This document shows positions 34,866 to 46,308 of a stretch of 64,000 bases of DNA, piece by piece. Under the pieces are notes generated by a model that worked only from the letters and a program-made list of their open reading frames with translations, ran no database searches and was not told where the DNA came from. A program made the translations under genes and the position numbers. The stretch's first letter is position 1, and every line of letters starts with the position of its first letter. Source of the DNA: Lepus europaeus (Eukaryota; Chordata; Mammalia; Lagomorpha; Leporidae); the NCBI RefSeq assembly GCF_033115175.1, contig NC_084834.1:117362275-117426274 (forward strand), given 5' to 3'.

Positions 34866-34934
34866 ATGACGTGATTGAAGAAAACAATGCTTCAGAAAGA
34901 ATATCTCATGCACTAAGGTCACTTACTGGAGAAG
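34866..34934 (+). CDS. Candidate 69-nt internal coding exon, unidentified gene
   Basis: A pyrimidine-rich acceptor (TATTCCTTTTTATAATTCCAG, ending at 34865) is followed by 69 nt and a consensus donor AAG|GTATGT at 34935. Only one frame is open: (G/x)DDVIEENNASERISHALRSL followed by TGE, with two bases completing a codon at the start and one base left at the end. Both introns would be phase 1 and the exon a multiple of three, so it could be skipped without a frameshift. The peptide is acidic then amphipathic; I do not recognise the protein. An open frame of 23 codons alone is weak evidence; the paired splice sites and repeat-free context carry the call. It may be a chance pseudo-exon. Confidence 0.35.
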
Positions 34935-34976
34935 GTATGTGTGTGTTTAGGTGCTACAATAAATTAACAGTAAGAA

Positions 34977-35137
34977 ATCTATCTATCTATCTATCTATCT
35001 CCACAAATGTACCTGTATCTATAACTATATCCATATATCTGTCTCCACATCTATATCTATCGATATACCTGTATCTATATCCACATATCCATATCTATAC
35101 CTATATCTGTATATCTATCTATATCTATATCTATTCC
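34977..35137 (+). repeat. (ATCT)n microsatellite with degenerate extension
   Basis: A perfect tract of about six ATCT units (34977-35000) is followed by ~135 bp of interrupted CTATATCTATATC-type units. It begins 42 bp after the candidate donor site. Likely polymorphic. Confidence 0.95.
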
Positions 35138-36929
35138 TGTTAGATTGTGGCAGAGCATTTAATCATTTCTCAGTGTATCCTTTTTCTCTCTTTGGCTCAC
35201 TCCATGCACATGCAAACAATATTCTATCATTTTGGCCAAATGTAGTCTGAGTGAAATTTGTTATAAAAACTTTAAAAAGAAATGATTCTTCAAAAATTTT
35301 GCTGACCTGGAGAGTTGGTAAATTAGGCATCCGGAGCACAATACTTTTTATGCTTTTATATTTTTGCTGTGTATTGTTTTATTTCAGGATATTTTATTGT
35401 AATGGCACTCATTTTTGAGACCACACTTACTTTTATGACTTCCATGTGATTGGAATATATTATATAAGTATAACTTGACTTATTATTTGAAATAGATGTG
35501 TGCATGAGTATTCCTAAAAGTCACTTTACTAGAAGTCTATATTTTATATAATTTACAGGAATGGATCCCTATGGGCAAATCTCATGAACTTTCATTTGCA
35601 CAAATCTTTTCCAGCTGACAATATAATAGGACATCATGTCTTTTCAGACTGCACAATTCTAAGACATAGGAACAAGGAGTAGCTAAAGATGAACAAAACA
35701 ATAAAATTATTAAGTGGTATAAAAGTGAAAAGAGCTGGATCATGGGTTCTCAAAGTTACTAAATAACAGAGAGATAGTAAACATACAGATAAAGGAGATA
35801 GAGGAATTTAGATAAATGTATATAGAGATGAGATAGATAGATGGATAGATAGATAGATGATTTATAGATAGAATGTGGTTCTATGTTTACAATTTTTATT
35901 TTCTTTACCCATATGTGATGTCAAGGAATAATGCCTGAAAGCTATAAAATATCATATCCTTTAAGAGACTAAAAGGAAAAATAAATAAATGCATGTTTGT
36001 GAAAACAGGTGCTTCTTTAGTAACAAATATAATTTTTATATTAGAGATTCAAATTCCATAAAACAAAAGCTATTTAATTTCATGTAGTCTTTGGATTTAA
36101 ACACCCTAAAGTCTATATATTTAAAAAAATGAAATATTATTTATGTCTTTAAAATTTCCACAAAAATATGAATAGGAGGATATTTTATGATAAGATACTC
36201 ATATTTAACTATATAATGAAAATATAATCAATATTCTTCTTTTTTAATAATCCTATCCACAAATTAGAAAGTCAATATCAATTTATAGAAACAGAAGACT
36301 GATTTGCCATGTCATTGCATTATGTTAGTTTTTAAGGAGAATATAAATGAAATACACATCTAATACATAAAATAATATCAAAATACATTATAGAAAATAT
36401 TAATAATTATAACATGGATCTATATAAAATAGATAATAAAAAAGTAATGTGAATAAATACATCTGAATTTGTTGTCTTAAGCATAAGTATGCTAATAAAT
36501 TCTATAAATTGTTTTTATGCACAAATACACATACACAGTTTATGCCTATTCTATCTTCTCTTTTTTGTATATTCAACCTCTCAGCCATCTCTCTCCCATC
36601 AATATTTGCATATCCAAGTTAACCCTGTGGAAGCCCCACTGTAGACCCGTCCTCCACACCAAAGGATCTCTTAGTCATCCTTTTCATTCTAAACTTTCAC
36701 TTTCCAATCTCTCATTTTCAGCAACAACAACCTTTCCTCTTAGATTTTTGTGACTTTATTTTCCCTTAATATTAAGTATTACCCAACAAATTGCTGTTAA
36801 AATCCTTTAAATTAATTGACTGCTCCAATATCAGTCTTTTCTAGAGGATGGGAAATTGTTTCTCTATTCTAACCAGCATTTTTCGCTAAGATATAGAATT
36901 CTATATGAAACATAAAAAATAATTCACAG
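35138..36929. other. AT-rich single-copy stretch
   Basis: No gene recognised. Contains a GATA microsatellite (35831-35860). A pyrimidine-rich interval at 36540-36760 has a 78-codon frame without motif; I do not call it. Confidence 0.4.
35831..35860 (+). repeat. Short (GATA)n microsatellite
   Basis: AGATAGATAGATGGATAGAT-type units with one interruption. It is the complement type of the ATCT tract 0.8 kb upstream. Confidence 0.9.
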
Positions 36930-37240
36930 GGCGCTGGCATTGTGGTGTAGCAAGTAAAGCTGCCATCTGCAATACTATCACTTCATATTGACAATGATTG
37001 GTAGCCCAGCTGCATCACTTCTGATCCAGCTCCCTGCTAATGGCCTGGGGAAAGCAGTGAAAAATGGTCCAAGTGCTTGGGCCCCTTCTACCAGGTGGGA
37101 AACCCAGGTGAAACTCCTGGATCCTGGCTTCAGTCTGGTCATTGCAGCCAGCTACAGAATAAACCAGTGGGTGGAAGGTTCTCTTTCTCTGTGTCTCCCT
37201 CTATCTCTGTAACTCTTACAAATAAATAAATAAAGATTCC
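36930..37240 (+). mobile_element. CSINE, old copy, sense
   Basis: Head GGCGCTGGCATTGTGGTGTAGCAAG, A-box-like TGGTGTAGCAAG, body with GATCCAGCTCCCTGCTAATGG, CT-rich section and (AAAT)n tail CAAATAAATAAATAAAG. Complete but diverged. Confidence 0.92.
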
Positions 37241-37464
37241 TTTGCAAAACACCATCAATTTAGTCATAGGTATTTCTTAGAGCTGTAGTAACATCCACAC
37301 TCTCTCGTGGCACCAATATTCTTTCTGTTGTTTTTTTTTTTTCTTTTTCTTTTTTGTCCCATACACTATTGAAAACATCATGTAGCTGATTCATACCTTT
37401 CTTTCCTTGTCTACTTTCAGATTCATATAAGAGGTCTCATTTAATACATTTACAGGATTTTTAA

Positions 37465-37668
37465 GGGGTAGGCATTTTTGTGCATCAGGTTAAGCCGCCG
37501 CTCAACATAGTGCCCATACTTCGTGCCTGGTTTAAACTCTAGCTACCCATCTTCCATCTAACTTCCTGTTAATGCACACCCTGGGATGTAGTAGATGATG
37601 GTTCAAGTACTTGCGTCCCTGCCGCTGATCTGGCATTAGCTTCTCCAGGACACTACAGGATGCATTTA
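37465..37668 (+). mobile_element. CSINE, old, 3'-truncated
   Basis: Head-like GGTAGGCATTTTTGTGCATCAGGTTAAGCCGCC and body ATCTAACTTCCTGTTAATGC...GATGGTTCAAGTACTTG are present; the CT-rich end and tail are missing. Confidence 0.7.
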
Positions 37669-37696
37669 GCTTAAATGTATATTAAAATATTAGGCA

Positions 37697-38530
37697 TTCT
37701 CTCAAATGAGTTTAAATGAATTTTATTTTTAGACAACCTACATGACAATTTTTTTTCCTTAAAAACAATGCTTCCACCCCAAGTAAATCATGGTCAAAAT
37801 AAGTGAGGAGGTCAACATAACGTCAGTCCCACTTCCCGTAAATTCTGGTGTTGTGTGGGTGACAAGCAGCATCCAGATATGATGAGAAGTGGTAGATCCG
37901 AATTGCCAATTTTGTGAACATTTTTCCATTTCTGAACCATCCTTAAAGAAAATCATAAATGGGCTCACACCATCCCCACGGTCATCCAGCAGAGCAACCA
38001 TGCCATCTGGATTCATGTTTTCACCAATGTAGAACTGGTAGGTTTTGAAATTAGCAAGGATGTGCTTGATTTGTTCTGCAGCCCCCATCATAAACAGTTT
38101 TACTCTTCTGGTCTCTGTTCTTTAAGTCTACCTTTGATTGATTTCATGTAATCTTTGACACACTTCTTGTAGGCTTCTTTTGTGAAGCTGGTCTCCTGCA
38201 GATGGTGGTTCATAATATCAATACCAGTGATCACTGTGTTTTCAGTACCTTTGCCCCTGGGGCCTCCGGCGGAGACATATCCCCCAATGAGCGACTCATC
38301 GTGTTACCCTCTGTCCTACTGACCATCTTCCCCTGCACCTTTAGGCACAGTCTGCTCAAGATCTAACGGATCCTGTAAATGTCCCAGAACAATTTGTGGT
38401 GGTTGACGAGGTCCCAGTAGATAATCACAATGGTGGCACTAGCTTGGCAGGAGCTCGGAGTTGGGGGTGAGCAAGGTGCAGTCAGGGTGGCTCTTGGAGG
38501 TGGCAGGGGGCGGGGGGGCAGGCAGAAAAG
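37697..38530 (-). pseudogene. TPT1P: TPT1 (TCTP) processed pseudogene
   Basis: The minus strand matches the translationally controlled tumour protein mRNA from 5' UTR to 3' UTR without introns, so it is a retrocopy. The C-terminal half reads [20 protein letters not shown] then [14 protein letters not shown], clearly TCTP. Lesions: the start codon is GTG (38426-38428), an early CGG-GAG pair has become CGT-TAG about 60 nt in, a codon is lost in the VDIVMNHH region, one base is missing just before the GAAEQ block (about 38100) and the normal stop is TCA (37915-37917). The 3' UTR ends at TTTAAACTCATTTGAGAG (antisense, 37697-37720) with no poly(A) run left. Target duplications were not found. Confidence 0.93.
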
Positions 38531-39511
38531 CTCAGAGTTTTTCAACTTGTAGAAGGCAGTGTCTTTATCAGGAGCCCACTCTTCTCAGTATGTTGCTGAT
38601 GTAGTTGGCCCACTGCTAAGGAATATTAAACACTCCGCCAAGTGAAACCAAGACAGATTTCCAGTGTTTGCAGCAAATCAGCAGGAGGAGGCTGTAAGTG
38701 TTTCCTATGAGGCTACCAACGGAAGCCATTTTTTATTGTTGCTAGTGGAATGAAAACTAAAGCATAATGTCACTGTCTTTACCTGGTTTTTCAGCCATTC
38801 TGGCTCATGAAATGAATTTAGAGGAATATAGGTATAAAATTCCAAACATGTTGGAACAAAACCAAAATTGAGACTTCCTGGTCACTAAAAGCAACTCCTA
38901 TGATGCATGCTTATTGAAAATGTCAGGAAGAATTTCTTCTCAATCAAAGCTTTTTTTTTTTGAGATGGTTTCATATATATACCAAATTAATAAAACCTCA
39001 GTTTAAATTATCATACATATTATTTAATTTTAGGACATCCGGTTTTAGTATAAATGTCACGTGAATAAAGTGTATTTTTTTTGGTTCAAAATTATGGCAG
39101 AGAGGGTTGGCTTTTGGGATTTAATTCACAAAGTTAACAATATCAATACTGGCTGTATTCTAAAATTTGTTTTTGCCTCTTAACCATATTCACACACTGA
39201 ATTTTCTTAACTCTCCATATTGCCACCTAAACATACCAGCAAGCACACAAAATGAAACAGAGCATAGGAATTCTCTAAAGTAATCACCAATATTGTTACT
39301 CAACCAACAGGTACAAATTGACCTGTTGTTGTTTTTATGATAATACAGCAATAGAACCAAAGTCTACTTCTTGTGGCTGTATGAGCAGCAGATATCCTGA
39401 AGACAATCCGGGGTTTCTTCAACTGGGAGCTAAGACATATTTTAAAACTGAAGAAGTCTGAAAATTAAAGAATATTGTGAAGAATCTTGGAGATCTACAA
39501 TATCAGTGTAT
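38531..39511. other. Unassigned stretch next to the TPT1 retrocopy
   Basis: 38550-38740 is less AT-rich and on the minus strand begins with ATGGCTTCCGTTGG and has a mostly open frame; it may be a second retrocopy or part of a transposon, but I cannot identify it. The remainder to 39511 shows nothing recognisable. Confidence 0.3.
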
Positions 39512-39523
39512 AGAAATAGGAAA

Positions 39524-39917
39524 GGCCGGCACCGTGGCTCAACAGGCTAATCCTCCGCCTAGCGGTGCCGGCACACCAGGTTCTATCTAGTCCCAGTCGG
39601 GGTGCCGGATTTTGTCCCGGTTGCCCCTTTTCCAGGCCAGCTCTCTGCTATGGCCCGGGAGTGCAGTGGAGGATGGCCCAAGTCCTTGGGCCCTGCATCC
39701 CATGGGAGACCAGGAGAAGCACCTGGCTCCTGCCTTCGGATCAGCACGATGCACTGGCCACAGCACACTGGCCACGGAGGCCACTGGAGGGTAAACCAAC
39801 AGCAAAGGAAGACCTTTCTCTCTGTCTCTCTCTCTCACTGTCCACTCTGCCTGTCAAAAAAAAAAAAAAAAAAGAAAAGAAAAGAACAGAACAGAAAAGA
39901 AAAGAAAAGAAAAGAAA
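39524..39917 (+). mobile_element. Young CSINE with (AAAAG)n tail and exact target duplication
   Basis: Head GGCCGGCACCGTGGCTCAAC, B-box-like GGTTCTATCTAGTCC, CT-rich section and A18 followed by AAAAG repeats (39873-39917). AGAAATAGGAAA is repeated exactly at 39512-39523 and 39918-39929. The little-changed ends indicate a recent insertion. Confidence 0.96.
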
Positions 39918-39922
39918 AGAAA
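39862..39922 (+). repeat. (AAAAG)n tail microsatellite
   Basis: Homopurine A18 and about eight AAAAG-type units at the 3' end of the young CSINE; derived from its poly(A) tail. Confidence 0.9.
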
Positions 39923-39929
39923 TAGGAAA

Positions 39930-40984
39930 AATTATTGAACATCTACCATATATCCCTCATGGCCTAATTTAAATTTGGAGAAATATGTACACTGTCATCA
40001 AGTTGATCAAGATTTTGGTATTATCCAATGTTACTCAGTAGTCAAGGGAAAAGAATGTATAAAAGATGCGGTTGAAAAATCTAAAAGAAATGATTTTTGA
40101 GCATGTGTTCCAGAAATACAGGAAGGCAAAAGGACTGTAGTCATTGTAGCAAATGCATTGACCAGAAGGATATGAATCCAGGAAGGTACTTACAATCTTT
40201 CACCCTCCCAGTAAATGTCAACTTCACCGTGGTGAATGGTATCAATTGGATGAGCCCTATTAAAAGTAGTGGGTTTTGGTGGTAATGTAGAAGATGCATA
40301 AAATATAAATGACAATAACTTCATTTCACCATCTAGAAATAAAAACTGTTATTGTGTTGATGCATTTATTCTAATCTCTGTCAATGTCCATATGCTGTGT
40401 GAGAGCATATTGGGGAGAATCGGGGAGAGAGAGAGACAAAAAAAGAGAGTTCAACAGTGTGTTCAATGTCTTCATATTTTTATATATAAAATTTGTTATA
40501 GGTAATTTCTCAAATTTCTCTTTTAAATTAATATTATCATCTGACTGTTCTCGAAATAATGGATTTTACCTGAAACTTTCTCTGCAATTGTTGTATCATT
40601 TATGGCATTAAAATCAGTATTAAATTCATTTTCATGAATAATATGTTATATAGTAATCTTCAACTTACAACTCTCATGTATGATTTCATCTTTGGTTTTA
40701 TAGTAAATATTTGTTCAAATATTATCCTGATTACCCATTTTCAAAATGTTTTTCACAGAGTCTGAAGTTGATTTGGTTGGAAGTGGAAAGCTTAGTGCTC
40801 TCCGAACAAAACTACACAGGGAAAAGTCATATGCAATGTTTACAAAGAGCCAGGAAAAGTTCTCATTCCTCTGGTCCAAAATGGACAACCTTATAGATAA
40901 ACAGGCATGAATGAGGGTATTGACAAGGATTTGCGTTGAGTACTGGGGAATAAAATTCACTTGGACACAACACAGCTTGGGTTC
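39930..40984. other. Single-copy stretch
   Basis: No gene recognised. Near 40740-40920 the sequence GAAAAGTCATATGCAATGTTTAC...ATGGACAACC may be a weak old transposon relic leading into the L1 that follows. Confidence 0.35.
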
Positions 40985-41565
40985 CCTGTAACAATGCTAA
41001 CCAAAAAAAAGTATCTAAAACATTTCCTAGTAATTTAACAATTACAGATCAAAGAAATAAAATATCAATGCTGATCTTCCTGAAAGAGGAATCAAGAAAG
41101 AAATATCATTCACTGAGCTATAAAAAATTTAAGCATTTAGAAATAAATTTAACAAAAGCAGTGAAAGAAGACCACAGTGAAAATTATACATCACTGATGA
41201 AAATATGATCAATGAAACATACACACACATGCACACACACACAAACAACTATAAAGATATTCTGTATTTGTAGAATGGAAGTATTAATATCATTAAATGT
41301 CCATACTACCTAAGGCAAATAAAAGATTCAGTGAAATCTCTAGCAAAATGCCAATGACATTCTTTACTGAATTGGAAAAAAGAAATCCTAAAACTTTAAT
41401 ATAATCACAAAAGATCCACAATAGCCAAAGGGATCCTGAAAAAAATCAATCTAGACATTGCAATATATGATTTTAAAGCATTCTAAAACAAACAAACAAA
41501 CCTTTAGTATTTAAAATAGCATGGTATTTACATAAAAATTACATAAATCAATGGAATAGAATAGA
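40985..41565 (+). mobile_element. Old L1 ORF2 relic, left piece
   Basis: Old L1 order is visible: GAAATAAATTTAACAAAAGC (KYLGINLTK region, about 41140), GAAAATTATACATCACTGATG, AAATGCCAATGACATTCTTTACTGA (41347), CACAATAGCCAAAGGGATCCTG (41420) and CATGGTATTTACATAAAAATTAC (41520). It contains a (CA)n tract at 41219-41246. The copy is split by two CSINEs. Confidence 0.8.
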
Positions 41566-41579
41566 GATCTCAGATATAT

Positions 41580-41942
41580 TTTTTTCCTTTTTTTTTTCTT
41601 TTTGACAGGCAGAGTAGATGGTGAGAGAGAGAGAGAGGGAGAGAGATTGAGAGAAAGGTCTTCTTTGCCATTGGTTCACCCTCAAATGGCCGCTGTGGCC
41701 AGTGTGCTGCGGCCGGTGCATTGCACTGATCCGAAGCCAGGAGCCAGGTGCTTTTCCTGGTCTCCCATGCTGGTGCAGGGCCCAAAGACTTGGGCCATCC
41801 TCCACTGCCTTCCCGGGCCACAGCAGAGAGCTGGCCTGGAAGAGGGGCAACCGGGACAGAATCCGGCGCCCCAACCGGGATTAGAACCTGGTGTGCTGGC
41901 GCCGCAGGCAGAGGATTAGCCTATTGAATCACAGCGCCGGCC
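41580..41942 (-). mobile_element. Young CSINE inserted in an older CSINE
   Basis: Full-length reversed young C repeat from the T-rich tail to head CACAGCGCCGGCC. Its right edge joins the T/A tail of an older reversed C repeat; short TATTTTT-like repeats flank it. Confidence 0.95.
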
Positions 41943-42296
41943 TATTTTTAAAGATTTATTTATTTACTTGAGAAACATAGTTACAGACAGAGAAAAAAAA
42001 GAGATGGAGAGGCACACACAGAGAGAGAGAGAAAGAGAGATTTTTCATCCGCTGGTTCACTCTCCAAATGGCTGCAACGGCAGGAGCTGAGACAATCTAA
42101 AGTCAAAAGCCAAGAGCTTCTTCTGGGTCTCACACAGGTGCAAGGACTCAAATATTTAGACCATCTTCTGCTTTCCTAGGCCATCAGCAGGGAACTGGAT
42201 CAGAAGTGGAGCAATCAGTTCTCCAACAGGCTCCCAAATGGAATGCTGGTGCCACAGGTGGATGCTTAACCTACTATGCCAGAGTGCCAGCTCCAG
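41943..42296 (-). mobile_element. Older CSINE (host of the younger one)
   Basis: TTTTTAAAGATTTATTTATTTAC tail side, (GA) section, diverged body, head CAGAGTGCCAGCTCC. Its own target duplication GATCTCAGATAT / GATCCCAGATAT is at 41566-41577 and 42297-42308, outside both SINEs. Confidence 0.93.
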
Positions 42297-42308
42297 GATC
42301 CCAGATAT

Positions 42309-42760
42309 TAAACTTGTGAAATAAATCAGACACAGAAAGACAAATACTGCATGTTCTCCTTCATATGTAGGAGTTTAAAAAATAAGACAATGCAAACACA
42401 GTAATTTGATTAATGGAGATAGCAAAAAGTTGGAAGGATAGAAGAAGTTTTATTTAAAAGAAATAGAAGGTATTGGGTATGGTTTTATAGATTGTGACAA
42501 ATAGAATAAAAACATTATATAATATATCAATAATAGGGAAAGCTGGTTGTGGGGTACAGGGGAATTCTTGTTATGACTACACAATTTTTGTTTTTTAATT
42601 TTAAAACTACTCAAATTAAGAAGCTTTGAGAGGAATTAACACCAATACAAATATAATATTTTTAGGAATAAAATGTAAAACATGTAGTCTATTACAATGT
42701 AAAATCCACAATGTCTAGCATATAATAAAAGGTGCAAAGGTTCAGGAAATATCTGCTGGT
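42309..42760 (+). mobile_element. Old L1 relic, right piece
   Basis: TAAATCAGACACAGAAAGACAAATACTGCATGTTCTCC and TAGGAGTTTAAAAAATAAG are hallmark sequences at the ORF2 stop and beginning of the 3' UTR of old L1s, continuing the piece at 40985-41565. Confidence 0.8.
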
Positions 42761-44520
42761 GAGAAAAAAAATCAGTCAATATTGACACAGAAGTAACATA
42801 GTAATATAATTATTGGGAAAATATGTTTAAATGCTTATCACAAGTATATCGTATATACTTAAGATGCTGGAAGAAAACATATAACATGCTAATTAGAGAG
42901 AAAATATACACGTGAAGAGTCAGATCAATTATCTAGGGATGTGTAAATGTCTAAATTGCTGTAAAAGAGAGAATGAGAATATGAGAAGAGATATGAGAAG
43001 ATGAAATACCGCAGAAAGTAATATCAGCTTTGTAACATATCATTAGAAGCCATCCAAAAGGAAATATTCAAGAGAAAAAAAATTAAGGTGAAGTAAAATT
43101 TTCTCAAGCATTTAAAAGCTGAAATATTTGGCCATCACCAAACATTTATTTCTAGTAATTCAAACGGTGTCCTTAGAAAGAAGGGAAATAATACCATTAT
43201 ACAAACGCGGTTCAACAGAAAGTATGAGAAACAAAGGGAATGATATGTTATTTTTCTTATTTAAAACTCTTAAAAGGACTCTTGGCTATTTAAAACCAAT
43301 ATAACAATGGATTTTGGGGCTAGACATAAACCATCAGGAAGAGGTAAGAGAAAAAAATATAGTTTGGCAAAAATGTTAGATTTATCTGATTTCTTAAGGA
43401 ATTTTAATTCTATTAAGTCAGCAAGAAATGAATGTCAAATTCTCCATGATGAAATCGTTTGGTTAAATATCACTTCACATGTCTACTATAGCTATAATAC
43501 ACAAAATATTTCAAAGTCTCTGAGAAGTTTTGCTATAAAATAATTTTACATACTTTAATCCATTATTCCCAAATCACTTGATCACTAAACCATTTTATCA
43601 TCAAGTTAGGAGCTATTAGTATCCTGAAGAATACACTAAGGGAAGCTTTAATGTTTTATGTCTCACCACTTATTTAGCTATTGAATTTTTATTGATATTC
43701 CCATCCCATTAAAGACACGTTTGAAACCACACAGGATTTGTGGTTTAGATATCTGGATGCACCCGTTGCTGGTTGTCTAACGTGGGCTATGGAATTAAAA
43801 TCTCTGTAAATCATTTTCATCTGTTTTTGAATTAGATAGAAAAATAAATCTTCAGAGTAACATTATAAAGATAAAGTGTATCTCGAAGTGCAATGCCTTC
43901 ATGGAAAAAAACATAATAAAATATATTATGTACAAAAATTTTACAAAAAGCCAAATAATTGAACAACTAAGGCGTTAGAAAAATATTCTGACATCATTTA
44001 TTTGTGTGTGTCCATGAAATGAGTAGAATTTATTTACCAAAAGTTATATCTATCTGACTACTGAAAACTAAAAAAAGCTGCTGTAAACTTATGCTAGTTG
44101 TCATTTATTGCTCAAGGACAATGCATTTGTACCGAAGGATATATTCATACGGATTCAGGTAAAGTGGAGCCCCGTGTCTCTATGAAATAAGAAGGTAATA
44201 ACTAGGAGTGTAATGAGCTGGAATCTTTCAAAGTAGACATGTTTGGCTGAAAATAAATAAGATTGGTGCATATATGATAATCCCTCCTGGAAATTTGTAG
44301 GGCTGACATGAAGGAAAGTGACTTAAATTATCATACATTACATCAAATTAAACAAGGATAACATGATTTTTTCCAGTCTTTTACTTTTTTAAAAATAGTC
44401 AGTTTCCTGATTGTGTGGTACTTTAAATTAGACAACTTTCATGTTCAATCATGTATATGGATAAACTATGACATAACTATGCTATTAATATAGAATATTG
44501 TAATCTGTTAAAGAACAGAA
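42761..44520. other. AT-rich single-copy stretch
   Basis: No exon or transposon recognised. A frame at 43307-43543 contains a donor-like GAAGAG|GTAAGA but lacks an acceptor and any family similarity. Confidence 0.4.
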
Positions 44521-44524
44521 TATT

Positions 44525-44871
44525 ATGGCTGGCATTGTGGCATAATGGGTAAAGCCACTGCCTGAAATGCTGGCATTTCTCATGGGCACCAGTTTGAGAC
44601 CTGGCTACTCTACTTCTGATCCAGAGTCCTGCTAATGGCCTGGGAAAGCCGTGGAAGGTGACCCAAAATCTTGGGCCCCTGCAAGCACATGGGAGACATG
44701 GAAGAAGCTGCTGGCTTCTGCTTTTGGCTTGACTCAGCTCCACCTGTTGCCTGTCATTATGATAGAGAATCGGTGAATGGATGATTGTCTCTCTCGTCTC
44801 TCTCTCTCTGTTTCTCTCTGCTCCCTTTCTGTAATCTTTCAAAAAAAATAACCTTTAGAAAAAAAAAAAAG
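44525..44871 (+). mobile_element. CSINE, old copy, sense
   Basis: Head GGCTGGCATTGTGGCATAATGG, B-box remnant AGTTTGAGACC, body, CT repeats and tail CAAAAAAAATAACC...A12. Diverged. Confidence 0.92.
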
Positions 44872-45189
44872 AAAATGAAACAATATTGTTCTGCTAAACA
44901 TTAATTCTGTCTTCTTCCTTACAAGAGATATAAAGGAATTATGCCCACACCTCCAAAGCATGAAACCATATACACAATGCAAAAGGTAATGTTTTGTAGC
45001 TAAAATCTAGTTTAAGTGAGTCCTATTTCCCATGCTTATAATGTTAAAAGGAGCAATCCAATTCTCATTCAGTTAAATATGTGAATATTAAGCTTAGTGT
45101 TGGCAGATCAAATGTCTGTGGTTTTCTTTAATTCATTTTTAGCCATAGACATGGTTATTTCTGGACAAGCTCTGCTCCAACCATTCTTT

Positions 45190-46308
45190 CACATCCTATT
45201 TTTTAAAAAAATTAAGCTACACAGATTTCATGTATTTTATATATACAGATTTGGGAACATAGTGACACATTCCTCCCTACCCTCCCTCCCACAAAAAATC
45301 CAACCCTCATCCTCCTCCTTCTCACATTCCTACTCTTAATTTTACAAAGATATATTTTTAGTTTACTTAAGGGTCATATAATTAACCCTACACTAAGTAA
45401 AAAAAAAATTCAACAAATAGTATGAAGAAAAAAAAAAAAAAAACACTGTTCCTCAACAGAAGAGACAAGGGCTGTAAATGATCATCAACTCGCCAGATGT
45501 CTATTTCATTCCAACATATTTCATTTCAGGTACTCTGTTAGTTTGCTAGTTACCTTGGATCAGGATAAATATATGATATCTGTCAACTTTGTCCATATTT
45601 TTGCAAAAGACAGGATTTCTTTTTTTTTTTTTTCTTTTCTTACAGCTGAGTGGACACCTTTGTCTACTCCAATGCTTGATGGAATCTGGGTTGATTCCAT
45701 ATCTTAGCTATTGTGAATTAGGCTGTTACGAACTGGAGGTACAGATAACTCTTACATATGCTGATTTATTTTGGTTTGGGTAAATTTCCAGGGGTGGGTT
45801 GGCTGGATCTTATGATAGGTTTGCACAGAATTCCTGAGATATCGCCATACTGCCTTACACAGTGGCTGCACAAGTTTACATTCCCACCAACAGTGGACCA
45901 GGGTATCTTTCCCCCAGATCCTCACCAGCATTTGTCATTTCTTAATTTCTCTGTGAGAGCCATTCTAACTGTAATGAAGTGAAACCTCATTGTGGTATTG
46001 ATTTGTATTTCCCTGATAGCTAGTGACCCTGAATATTTTCTGAAGTGTGTGTTGGCCACTTGAATTTCCTCTTTTGAAAAATGCCTGTTCAAAGTCCTTT
46101 GCCCAATAGATTCTGGATGCTAAACCTTTATCCATTGCCTAGTTTGCAAATATTTTCTCATTCTGTCAGTTAATCTTCACTTTACTGAATGTACCTTTTG
46201 CAGTGCAGAATTTTCTCTGCTTGATGTAATCCCATTTGCCAATTTTGGTTTTGATTGCCTGTGCTTCTGGGTTCTTTTCCAAGAAGTTTTTGCCAATGCA
46301 AATATTTT
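45190..46308 (-). mobile_element. Old L1 3' UTR and ORF2 C-terminus, antisense
   Basis: From the left: 3' UTR with the complement of the purine tract (45270-45320), then ORF2 C-terminal landmarks in antisense (GCTATTGTGAATTAGGCTG, GGTGGGTTGGCTGGATC, CCTCATTGTGGTATTGATTTG, AGGCACAGGC-type CCTGTGCTTCTGGGTTC). It stops near 46308 where a younger 3' UTR starts. Confidence 0.9.

Noticed and set aside
34977..35137. CRISPR-like array
   Set aside because: The repeats are simple ATCT units without spacers of regular length; the genome is mammalian.
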